The notes under the pieces are model-generated. The model worked only from the letters and a program-made list of their open reading frames with translations. It searched no databases and was not told the DNA's origin. A DNA stretch of 64,000 nt from Sitta carolinensis (lineage: Eukaryota; Chordata; Aves; Passeriformes; Sittidae). Of the stretch, positions 14,662 through 25,464 are shown one piece after another; position 1 is the stretch's first letter; every line of letters starts with the position of its first letter. Location: the NCBI GenBank assembly GCA_032173965.1, contig CM063285.1, positions 22,355,660 to 22,419,659 of the forward strand. The letters are read 5' to 3'. The position numbers were made by a program, and so were the translations under genes.

Positions 14662-14772
14662 CACAGAATCACAGAATATTCTGAGTTGGAAGGGACCCAC
14701 AAGGACCATCGAGTCCAACTCTCGGCCCTGCACAAGACATTCCCAACAATCACACCGTATGCCTGAGAGCAT
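14662..14772 (-). mobile_element. Short CR1 LINE 3' terminal fragment
   Basis: About 110 bases: tatcacagaatcacagaat (two copies of the CR1 terminal repeat, reversed), gttggaagggacccacaagg, gagtccaactctcggccctgc, then cacaccgtatgcctgagagc. Well preserved, so relatively young, and severely 5'-truncated. Confidence 0.93.
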
Positions 14773-15540
14773 ACATTTGCATATATATTTTCTGAAAGAA
14801 AATTGATGTTTCTTCTGTTCTCCACAATCAAAAGTAATCTTTTAACCACATCTCTATGTGACCTGACAGAGGATCTTAACCTAAGCCTGCTAACCAAGTA
14901 TGTACTCAGGAAACAAGAACCAATCTGATCATTAGCTGCGGTTTTGATGCGTGATGTTGCTGTGCTAAGTGTGATTAAATATAGTCTGAGCAGTGACTTT
15001 TTCAATTTTCTTTAATAATATATTCAGCTGTGCAAAACAAATACAACATATTATCATCAAAGCAGAAAAGTGATGGAATCATTAATATAATAATTTAATG
15101 CAGACAGAAAAGAAGTATTTTGTTAATTGCAGCAAAAGACACATGAAAAGATGTACTCTTCTTCCACACATTTTTATTTGTACAAAAAACTAGACATAAA
15201 ATCACCACAAGTAATCCAGAATAAATCTGATTACAAAAATTCTATATGAATGGGAAGCAACTGCAGCAAAAAAAAAGACTGAACTAGGGTTAGACTTGGA
15301 GTCAAAATTAAGGAGAGCATATCCTTCTCCAATTTACTTTAGATTTTAGATTCCATTTAAAATATTTTCTCTGCTTTAAGTCTGGCAGAATGTAATGGCA
15401 GCCACCAGTAATCATTTAAGGTACTGGTACAAGTACCTCTTCCCAAAATGTGCCCTGATGGAGACATTAAGGTAGCAGTACTGGAATATGGCCTGTCTTC
15501 AGATAACTCTTCTGTAAAATAGAGTAAGTTAAAGAAACTT

Positions 15541-15556
15541 AAAAAAAAAAAAAAAA
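15541..15556 (+). repeat. Poly(A) run, 16 bases
   Basis: Uninterrupted A run in the SPOCK3 intron with no adjoining mobile-element sequence that I recognise. Confidence 0.9.
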
Positions 15557-18500
15557 GTAACGAAAATCCGGAATCATATAAGCATGGTGAGTTTAATACC
15601 AAGTAGGAAACAGGCTTCAGGAAAAAGGATGAAGAGGGGAAACCATGTACCATTCCCGCTAAAATGGTTACTTCGTTTCTAAAGTTCTCGGGACTATGAA
15701 GGTATGTTTTGACAATTCCATCATATTTAGCTAGGCATAAAATATGGTTTTGTCAATATGTTACATTTTGGCAAAGCATTACAGGAAGAACCCAACTTTA
15801 CAAGCAAGAGATGGTAATTTCCCACTTAGTCTTTATGACAATGTTTCTTTATGAAAGGAGGACTTTCAGTATTTACTGATAGCAGTAATGTAATCTCTTA
15901 CTATCTGCTGGCCCAGTGGTTACCACGCCCTGTATGTAACAGTTGATCACCTCAGGTGAGCTATATGCTCACTAGGCAAGGTGAGTAAGCCAGCAGAGGC
16001 ATGGGTGCCAGAAATCACCATTTTTATATTCAAAAGCATGTCTGGTACTCACGGTCTTGCCACTGGCACTAACTCGCACTATCGCTCCATGACCTGCTGA
16101 ACTTGCTCTCTGTCAGCTGTGAGCTCCCTGTAGAAGTGCTTTTTCCCTGCCTTACATATGACACATGGCTTCCCTTTTCCCAGTACTTTTTCATGAAACC
16201 TTCTTAGTTACCGAACTAAGTTTTACTGATGCAGACATCAGAAGAAATTGTATATCCTTGGAAACATTTTTTTTTTAAACAGCATGGGAGATATTGGACA
16301 TATAAGTGATTAAAAAAATACAGACTTTTTGGAACTTGAAAAAGTGAACTAATGGAAGGGTCAATGTCTGCCTGGACAAACAACATGCTGGAGGATAAAA
16401 CAAGAAAGAACACAGAAAGAAATGTTGCTAGAAACCATGAAAACCATTATAACTATTCCTCTTTTTTCTCTCTGAACATCAAATCCTCTAGTCAATCCTG
16501 CTCTATAAAGTACATAGCATCCACATCAAGTTGCATTAGTGATTTTGCCAGCTTCGAAAGGATTAAACAAAATTAGATATTTACAAAAGCATGGAAATAG
16601 CTTGCCTTTCTTTTGAGCCTGTTTTATTTGATACTTGGAACTGACAAATGAATAATTTTCATGAGAAATAAAAGCTAAACCACAAGAAAAACAATTTTCA
16701 AAACCAGGGTCTGAAGCTCTTCATGCTGGGGAAGAACTGTACTCTCCTTACAATGCAAAGACACGTCTGCCTATGTGTCTGGTCTCTACAAGGAGTCATC
16801 ATAAATATCTTAGACTATTATGAAAATGCATAAATTTATTCCAGGAAAAGTATCATGGATTTCCACTAAGAATGTAATTCTCATTTATATCAAGAAATAT
16901 GTGGCACTTCTTCAGTCCATCTTCTAGCTATCCCTAAAAAAACATTCCTGGCATTCCCCCATCTTGTTCAGAGTAAGCAGACTTGCACAGACAACACTGC
17001 ATGTTTCTTTCCATTTCTACCAATAAGCAGCTTTGAAAAAGTACAATATTCACACCAAAATCATCACAAGCATCAAAATCCCCCAGTGGGACTCGCAGCT
17101 ATTGTCTTCAATGTGAAATAGGTATCAATCCAAGTTTTTATCCAATTAACATTTACTAAAATATCATCATATTTATGAAAATTAGAGGCTTTTCTCCCAC
17201 ATAATTGAAAACATCAATTGTACAGCACAATTACAGTGCTATTGAAAAGAGGTAAAGGTATGCACTAAGGAGAGGAGACTCTAGATATATTTAAGTCTTG
17301 TCAGAAATCATTTCTTTACTACTGTATTAGCTGACTTCCTACAATGTCACATACAAATAGCTTCTAAAGATGCAGGTCTGATCTTAGCTTCAACAACTTG
17401 ATAATGTTCAGCTTTACACAGCTTTTAATATTCAGAAAATTGTGCCTGCATGCCTACTTTACATTTGCCCATGTATCTAGCTACTATACCAAGAAGTGTC
17501 ATGTTAACTAAATTTCAACAAGCAGAAAAATATCACAGTCACAAAAAGCATATAAAAAGTATAAAATGCTTTTTAACATCTACTGTTTCTCTAAGAGCTT
17601 ACACTGTAAATGACAAATAAGTCGTTCTGCTGAAAAATTATGGAACAAAATTAGGAACTTCTGCTGACTTTTATAGATTAGTATGGATTTGTTCTCATAT
17701 GGTAAGGAAGCAATTAATATTCAAAAACTTGATTCAATTATTACTAATGGATCTATTTATTTATAATTCAAATTTGGGATAGCAATTAAGAAAAGCTTCC
17801 CATCATCCCTTCTGTAAGTTAATTTACAGCTGGCACTCCCAAAAACTGACATTACTCAGAAAACATTTTTATAGGGGATATCATAAGAAATAAAGACTAG
17901 CAAGCCATAACATAGGAATATTCCTAATGGTAGCACTGTGGCAGAAACCAGAGTACGATATCATAATTCCACAATCTTCTGAGTACATTCTAGCATGTTC
18001 CTTACTTCCCACTCCAAGTAAAATGAAAGGTGAAAAAAGGTTAAGGACAAAGTTTTCAGACTTAAAGTCTATTTTCTTCCTCCAATATTCTGATTCATTT
18101 TCAGATGGGCAAAATAAGAAGCGACTATTTTTTTCCATTTACTAAAACTTCAGCTATGCTTTGTGCATCCCATGAGTCATTTAATTCCACTGCTTTAAAG
18201 GCCAGTCTTGACTTCTTTGCCTACAAAGTTTTCATATCTGACAATGCAGGGAGAAAAATCTAAAATACTAATAATCTGGTCAAACACCTAGGTTATAACC
18301 CAAGGCAGACAGAGCCATAGAAGGGAATGACTCATATTGCCTCCTTTGATAAATCACACAATTCCTGAAGGTACCTAAAGACCTTCTTTATCTTTACTTC
18401 TCCATTTTGAAAATAACAATTTCTCACCTGCTTAGCAGGATTTCTCACTGACAAGTGTTGTGGGCCTAGATAATTGCAGAATCCCAGCACCGCAATTTCC

Positions 18501-18690
18501 AGTAACAGAAGGAAGGAGAACAAGGCAGAGCACATAAACACTCAGCTGATATTGTCAGCTAACATGAAGCCCAGATAAATGTTTAATTAAAATTAATAGT
18601 GCTAATGGTTATGTTTTGCCTGAACTGTACGGTAATCAACATTCAAAATTTGCATGTGCACATACAGACTCTCCTCAGCCACAGATGGTT

Positions 18691-18714
18691 TGAATCCACA
18701 CTGCTGTGGATTCA
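18691..18714. repeat. 10-bp inverted repeat with a 4-base loop
   Basis: tgaatccaca, loop ctgc, tgtggattca: a compact perfect hairpin of 24 bases in the 11.6-kb intron. Confidence 0.8.
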
Positions 18715-20444
18715 TAACAAGAAAAGCCCATCTTATTATGCAATATATCTATTGAGAATAAACACCTCTTTTAAATTCAACATGAAAATGAATCGCTGTG
18801 CAGCTAGAAATGTGAAATTTATAAATAAAAACGAGAGAATAAACAAGAAATAGCCAACCTCAGTAACTTGATGGGAACATTCTGAAAAAGAAGAATCTCA
18901 AAGTTTTGTTTCTTTTCCCAGGGACTGTGCTTGCCATGTAAGATTCACTATATAGCATAAAAAGCAGAATGGGTAACTACAGCTGTATGTTCACAAGAGG
19001 AATTTTCTAAACAGTAGTTCCATCTGGACACATGAATCTTCAACTTCTAAGGCTAAAGCGGAGGTTTCTCTATATGTGGCCAAAGAAGTAATTAAAAGTT
19101 CAGATTCAAATCCCTGAACATCACTGGTTGCCTAGTCTGGTTTCTAACTTGTGAGCAAGTGCTTCAATAATTAAGGTGGCTATGTGTATGGAGGTAGCTT
19201 CTACCTAAGAAATTCTCTCACGAGTGCTCAGAAATCTCCATACTGATGACTCAAGGACAATTGTGTGAAGTCTCTGCCAGGCTTCTGTAAAAAAGCACCA
19301 CTGTTCCTAATGTTCTCTATTACTAAGCTCTGGGACATCAGCACTAGGTTTCTAGCTGCCCTGTAATTGGTTGTAATTATGCTATGCAAAAGTTCTGATA
19401 AACAAAGAAACATCTAATATCAATTTATAACCATTTATAACACTGGTTATAACCATCTGACACCAAGTACTGCATATTTCCATTTTGCTCACTCTGCTAA
19501 TAAAGTTTTTCTAAAACGGACATGAAAATGCCAATACACTGATTCATAACATGGTACCTGGTATTCTAGGTACTGATAATGTAAGTTGAAGTAACTGCAA
19601 AAAAAGAAAAATTGAATCTGCCTATCTCTGTTCTTTCTCTGGAACAAACCCACTAAAGCTTGATCTCTTTTTCAAAATTTCAAATACTTCACTCATTCTT
19701 TCTCCACTCACTTTTTAAACAATCTTCTTTACTGAGTCACACCTTTTGAAGCCACTTGTGCAGTGACTAAATCATGAGAAATTCTCCCCCTCACAAATAT
19801 CTATGATCTCTGCTTAGAAAACATTGCCATTTTTTTCTGGTTTGTCTTTTGGGTATTACTTAAAAGTTTACAAGAGAATAGGTTACACACAGCTCAAAAA
19901 GAGATGTAAATGAGAAATTCCACGTAGTCAAACACCCCCCTTGTCATTATCTGTGACAATTCAGAAATGATCCTATTTATTTAAATTGCTGGAAAACACA
20001 GTTATTTTGGGCTCAGACTGGTGTAAGTGACAACAAAATTAGGACAATTATATTGAGTTTCTTCTATATATAATAAGGAACTCTCAAATATTCTGCAAAG
20101 ATATCCAAACCCACTAAGACAAGGAGAAATGCAAGAGCACACTTCCCTGGCATACTTCAAGTTTTCAACAGCTTTAGTAAAACACTTTAGCTTTTTATTT
20201 TTAATATAAAAATGTTCACTTTCTTGATTTGGCAGAAAAAAAATAAACACCTTAAGAATACTTGGAACATTCACAAGAAGCTGGCTGTGTTAGAACTGAC
20301 TTCTGGGCTCTTCAAACAGGGCAACAAGGGCAAAGAAATATCTGCAGACCCGTAAGAGCAGAAATGCATCTTCCTGAAAATTCACTCAGCTATTGTATCG
20401 CTTGCCCAGACCATTATTCTTACAAAACAACATGCTATAAGACA

Positions 20445-20973
20445 CAGCACTGGTGAAGCCACACCTTAAATCCTATGATGAGTTTTGGGACCCTCTCTAC
20501 ATTAAGGTGCTGGAGCACATCCAGAGAAGGGTAACAAGAGCTGGGAGAAGATCTGGATCACAGAACTGATGAGGAACATCTCAGAGAGCTGGGGTTGTTT
20601 AGCCTGGAGAACAGGAAGCTCAGGGGAAACCTTATCACCACCCTTTACAAATCCCTGAAAGGAGACTGCATTGAGGGAGGAGTTGGTCTTATCTCCCAGC
20701 TAAGGACTGACAGGACAAAAAGGCAATGCCCTCAAGTTGCACCAGGAAAGTTTTAGATTGGACAGTAGGAATTTTTTTTTTTCCTTGAAAGGATTGCCAA
20801 GCATTGGAAGAGGCTGCCCAGGGAAGTGGTTGAGTCACTGTCCCTGGAGGTAATTAAAAGGTGTGTAGATGTGGCACTCAACAACATGGTTTAGCGGTGA
20901 GCTTGGAAGTACCAGGTTAAAGGTTGGACTTGATGATTTTAGACGTCTTTTCCAATCATAATGATTCTATTTC
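20445..20973 (+). mobile_element. CR1 LINE 3' fragment, about 530 bp
   Basis: Plus-strand CR1 3' region: tggtgaagccacacc, then ctggagcacatccagagaag, gagctggggttgtttagcctggag, ctgcccagggaagtggttgagtc and ggttggacttgatgattttag, ending at gattctat, the degenerate CR1 terminal repeat. An A/T-rich run around 20770-20783 looks like an internal expansion. The element is antisense to SPOCK3. Confidence 0.95.
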
Positions 20974-21503
20974 TGTCTCTTGGAGAACTCTAATTTCTGT
21001 ATTTCATTATGTATTCTTAAGTTACATAGGGAACTTTAATCATAATTACATTTTACAGTAATCGACTTCAGCTTTTTAAATTCTAAACCAGAATCCAGTA
21101 GACTATTCATATGAAGTATCTAATACATCAGAAATACAAATATATCTGAATTTTAAAGAAGCCTGGAACAATAAAAATGACCAGGAAATATACTTGTGCT
21201 AAAACTGAATTATAAGCTCCACATAAAATAAATAATTAATAAATATGAATTCTGTACAGTGTACATCTCAACATTCTTTATATTTGTAATTTTAAAGATT
21301 AACAAGGAGTTAAATAGGTCAAAAAGGCAACTTCTAATATTTCAGGTTTCATTCTTCTATTCAAGAAAACTATGTACAGCTCTTTTTTATTCTTTATAGT
21401 CTTTGCTTACTGTTTGGTTCTTTTAAAGGGTTTTTTTAAACTATTTCTTTTTCCCTCGCCATTAAACTAATGTTATTTCCAATTTCATATTCTTAATACC
21501 TAC

Positions 21504-21660
21504 CTCTATCAGCTGCTTTACATGCCTTCGTATTGAAATTCTGTGGCAAACATAAGCAAATCAGGCCTTTAAGTGAGCCTGTGAGAAGAAGCATTCCTAG
21601 CACACACCAAAACATTGTCAGGTACGCAGTGCTCACAGACTTGACCATTATCTGGGACAT
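21504..21660 (-). CDS. Candidate alternative first coding exon of SPOCK3 with a hydrophobic leader
   Basis: A minus-strand ATG at 21658-21660 opens 52 codons plus one base, ending at a splice donor (GATAGAG|gtaggtatt). An in-frame TAA lies 21 codons upstream of the ATG. The peptide starts MSQIMVKSVSTAYL, runs through a hydrophobic core (TMFWCVLGMLLLTG, then LICLCLP) and ends FNTKACKAADR. A short basic N-terminus followed by a leucine-rich core resembles a signal peptide or membrane anchor. The exon ends in phase 1, the same phase as the exon at 25419-25464, so it could join the follistatin exon at 13784 in frame to give ...AADR-A-LDPAKDPC. The base at -3 of the ATG is G, as in a fair Kozak context. 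An acceptor-like tttctttgcag ends near 21735, so the exon could also have an upstream 5' UTR exon. I cannot say whether this isoform is known. It could be a chance open frame of modest length. Confidence 0.42.
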
Positions 21661-21734
21661 GCCAGCACAGCAGAGAGAAGCTGAACTTCTAAAGTGAGAG
21701 ATTTGCAGGATTAAATTTTAGCAGGTTTGTAACT
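21661..21734 (-). promoter_or_regulatory. Possible 5' UTR/acceptor region of the candidate alternative exon
   Basis: Between the candidate ATG and a pyrimidine-rich acceptor-like sequence (tttctttgcag, ending near 21735) lie 74 bases that contain an in-frame stop, so they cannot be coding in the exon's frame. Either this is untranslated sequence of an exon spliced from further upstream, or transcription starts nearby. I see no convincing TATA box or CpG-rich promoter. Confidence 0.2.
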
Positions 21735-24117
21735 GCAAAGAAACAGCTCCATGTGCTCTTTTCCCAGCACACTGCCAGCTCGAGAAGCTCTGGTGCTGTA
21801 CCTCTGGACAGTCACCAGCACCTGTAATGCATTTCCACTTTTGTGACACAACTATTTGTGGGTGTGAACCTGAATCCAGGATTCGGCCATGTTAAACGAA
21901 AAAACCACTTCTTTCTTTATCTTATAGTAATCCTCAATACGGTGACTAGACTTAACATCAGGGCGTAAAGCAAAGGCGTCAGGAGAGCAGGAATAAGGGC
22001 TTTAACTGCTACTGAAGGCAAGGAAAATATTTTATTATGGGCTCAGTGTAGCCTCAATAAAAATCCTTTCTACAGCCTCTTTTAGAAACAGCTATAAAAT
22101 TTAGAATCCATTTGATGATCCCACAGAAATAAATAATGAAACAATTTGCAAGCCCTAACTAGAGAAGCAGATGTGTATTACCCAGTGAACTTGAGTTAGG
22201 AGCCAAGCCTGTGAATTGTACAGGAAAAGGCACTTTTGTGGTCTTAGCACAATAGATAAATTTAGAAAAGAGAAATAATATAACAATCATTTAAACACTG
22301 CATCAGATAATTAAGAAAAAGCACTATGAAAGAGTTCCTCAGACATCTACAAGAGATCTTTCCAGGCAAGGGCTAGCTCAAAGTATCATAAAGTAGTGGG
22401 AATCTGTTTAACATAGGATTTAGTGTACTTCATTAGTGAGCAGGATTCTTAAACACTCTTTAATACCTGAAACTGATTAAATATAGTTCAGTCCTAAGAG
22501 TAAATAAGCATGAAATATTTTAAAAAGCTTCTCAGTTCTGCTCTTTTCCAAATTCATAGTGTTCTCCTAACAAAACCACCATTATTTCTTCATGTGAGAC
22601 AACTTTTTAAAGTACTATGTGATACATTTTAATTGCAAAGCACTGCAACTTATCTTGAATGTGATGGATATATATTTCTAGTTTAAAAACATCAATAGTT
22701 CTTACTATAAAAACTAGATCACGAGAGCACATATCAAATGCAGCAAAGTTAATTCTACGTGACTGTTTTCAGTCTTCAACTAATGGATCTTTGTTAAATT
22801 CCCTTATGACCTCCCAAGGCTGCAAATGAGTGAATCAAATTATTTTATTGAATATGACTCTAAATTATTTCAGTTCACAGTACAGAAATTTATTTGCAAA
22901 TTATAGAGGTGTGTTTGCATATATTTGGATATCCTTAGTTGCCCAAATTATTACAAAACTAGGTTGATGAAATACACAGAGCTAAAAGGCAAACATTAAA
23001 CTAATATAAGCAAAATAGTTTCAAAATCTGGTTTTGTTGTACAACAGTATTTACAAAATTCCTGCTGTTAATAGGTATCTAATATAACCTGATACTACAA
23101 AAGCCAAAAATAATTCAATGGAATGGTCTACAAGAAATGTTATAAATACATCTACAAACCAACAATACCTTCAGGGCGTTCAACCTTCACAGAAATGTCA
23201 TGCTGCATTTTTTCAATTACATAAATATACTCCACTTTTCCTCCAAGGTATTTCTATTGAACAAAGGAAAACATCCTTTCCACTTCACAAAATTACACCA
23301 GTGTCTTTGTGTATGCAATTTCATTCAATAGTTCCACCCTCCAAGCTCTGCTACCAGATTAAAAAAAAAGTACCAGAAGTATTCTGTATATTTTCATCTG
23401 ATATAAAAGTGTTGTACGAAGATAATATGTCAAAAAATATTGTGTGCATATGGGGAAGTTAATTTGAGTAAGCATTGATAAAATGTCAAAAAAGCTACTA
23501 AAGTAGTCAACTTTGAATAGTCCTAAACACAAAACATTCTACTTGCTTATTTCTAAAACCACTGAAAGAGCAAAACCTGCCTTTTAGCAGCAATTAAATA
23601 TGCTAATAGAACACTCAGATTTATTCCAACAGTAATATCTGCCCCACATAATAGTTTATTTTCAAGTTACATTGTGGTATTTATAGAATACAAAAAAAAG
23701 TAGGGGTGTATACACATTTACACACATACAAAATATACAGTCAAAATACTTAAGTGTGTTTTTGCTTTCTTACAAGGATATAAGGAAAAAAGTTCAGTGG
23801 GAACAAGTTCTCTTTTTCAAATAAATGTCAGATGTTGCTTTAAGAAATGGTGTTGGTGGATGCAATGCAAATCATAGTATTTTTCCATTTTTTAAAATAG
23901 ATTTTGCAGCCCGGGAATAAATACCATTATACAGTCACATAGTAAGGGCTATCCGCCTAGTATGCTTGGATCTGTATTTCCATACAGAAACCCTTATTAA
24001 TACAAACAGAATTACACAGATTTGTCTACATGAACAATTCTGACATACTTTAACACATTAACATAAGAAGGCCTTTGAAAAGGTGCCACAGTATGGATGA
24101 ATTAAAACACTATTCAA

Positions 24118-24450
24118 AGAAATAGTTACGGTTGGAAGGGATCTTAAATATCATCTAGTTCCAATGCCCCTTTTCACTGCTGGTAGTGAATCTTCCACTA
24201 GACCATGCTACTCAGAGCCCCATCCAGCCTAGTCTTGAACACCTCTAAGGACAGGAAGTTCACAGTCTCTCTGGGCATCTTGTTCCAGTGACTCATCCCA
24301 TCTTATAGTAAGGAATTTCTTCCTAATATCTAATTTAAACCTAGCTTCCCCTGCTTAAGGCTATTGCCTCTTTTCTTACCACGTGCCCTTGTAAAAGGTC
24401 CCTTCTCACCAGTTTTCTCCCCTTTAGAGACTGGAAAGCTTAAATTTAAG
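24118..24450 (-). mobile_element. Older CR1 LINE 3' fragment
   Basis: The plus strand shows reverse-complement CR1: acggttggaagggatcttaa, ccatccagcctagtcttgaac, ttgttccagtgactca, then aatttcttcctaatatctaa and tgcccttgtaaaaggtcc. The terminal repeat is eroded and divergence is moderate, so it is older than the element at 20.4 kb. It lies about 1 kb upstream of the alternate exon's side of the intron and is sense to SPOCK3. Confidence 0.93.
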
Positions 24451-25418
24451 ACTCTCATTGTTCTTAATACATGCACAACTACCAATTCATTGAACCACAA
24501 TTTTTTCTAACATTACAACAAAATAATATCCCTCATATTGGGTACGTCAGTACCCATTGTGGAGAAAGTTCTTGAAATTGAATAAACACCATCTTTGTAA
24601 CATATGTTTATCTTGGCCTCTTGTTTACAAGCCCCTGTACCCTTTCCTCGTTTCATTTATGTCACTGGTACTATCAGAAAGGACAAAGTCCCTGAAGCAT
24701 TTCTCAGAGCAATTAAAAAAAAGTATAAAGATTCTCTGCCATTTTCAAATGGCAGCAATACACTCTGAAACAACATATGAGGGGGATTATATTGACAGTA
24801 AATATTAAGTTCCAATGCCTGTGGAGAGAATGTGTAATGGGAATATTCGCTGCATTTGCTCATAGTATTCTCAGTCTAAAACTGTTGTACTACGTAATTC
24901 CCAAAGCTCCAGCTGCATTTTGCCTCAAGATAGATCACTTGAACATGACAGACTCCCAAAATTGTTTTTTTCTTCATCATCTTTTATCTGATGGATATAA
25001 AGAGACATTTGAAATCTTAATAATTCTTTTTCTTGACTGCAAAAGATAAGTATCAGACAAGTATTAGGCAGTCAAGCATGCCTGTTTTTCATCAGATGTC
25101 CTACTGAAAAGACATGAGTTCTTAACTTAAATATACAAATAAAACAAAATCTTCCAAAGCTCATGTTTTTCTAAGGGAAACTTTAAGCTAATTTGGAGGT
25201 CTCTAATACTCCATTTTCTTTTGCTAATCAATAAAAGTTTGAAAAAATCACAGACAGAAAACAATGGAAGGCTGAATTTCTGGTCCTCTTTAAATCAATT
25301 ATTTGGAGACAGAGAAAATTACACAAATTAACAGAACTCTGTTAGTATTGTAGAACAGGAGCACAAATATAATTACTTAAAATTTATCCCACACAAATAC
25401 CTAGGAGCAGAATCTTAC

Positions 25419-25464
25419 CTTGATCATATGGTTTACCCGGACTCCACGTACGAAAATAATCATC
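25419..25464 (-). CDS. SPOCK3: SPOCK3 (testican-3) internal coding exon, N-terminal region
   Basis: Read on the minus strand, this 46-bp exon encodes DDYFRTWSPGKPYDQ plus the first base of the next codon. It is preceded by a pyrimidine-rich acceptor (ctccccctccag) and followed by a donor (gtaagatt). The peptide matches the testican-specific N-terminal region just before the follistatin-like domain. The trailing G joins the next exon's CT to make Ala, giving ...YDQ-A-LDPAKDPC. The exon starts in phase 0 and ends in phase 1. Testicans are secreted extracellular proteoglycans, with SPOCK3 mainly neural; this region is upstream of the Kazal and calcium-binding modules. SPOCK1 and SPOCK2 differ more from the residues in this and the next exon. 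As I recall, mammalian SPOCK3 has PFDQ, so PYDQ would be a conservative change. Some mammalian isoforms carry an optional three-residue EVE before DDYF; no such codons abut this acceptor. Confidence 0.92.

Larger units (their letters stand above)
13785..25418 (-). other. SPOCK3: SPOCK3 phase-1 intron between the two recognised exons
   Basis: An 11.6-kb intron bounded by gtaagatt on the 5' side (plus position 25418) and cttttcag on the 3' side (13785). It contains a short CR1 remnant near 14.7 kb, a half-kilobase CR1 near 20.7 kb and an older CR1 near 24.3 kb. It also contains the candidate alternative coding exon at 21504-21660. The remaining sequence is AT-rich with nothing recognisable. Confidence 0.85.

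Noticed and set aside
14661..15005. 114-residue minus-strand open frame.
   Set aside because: Its C-terminal end runs through the CR1 terminal fragment at 14662-14772 and the rest has no similarity I recognise.
16046..16170. Minus-strand splice-donor-like gtgagtacc with a GC-richer segment upstream, a possible extra exon.
   Set aside because: The donor resembles consensus, but ATGGAGCGATAG places a stop right after the only nearby ATG, and I see no convincing acceptor pairing or protein similarity.
23118..23462. 114-residue plus-strand open frame.
   Set aside because: Low-information composition, antisense to the gene, and nothing resembling a known protein.
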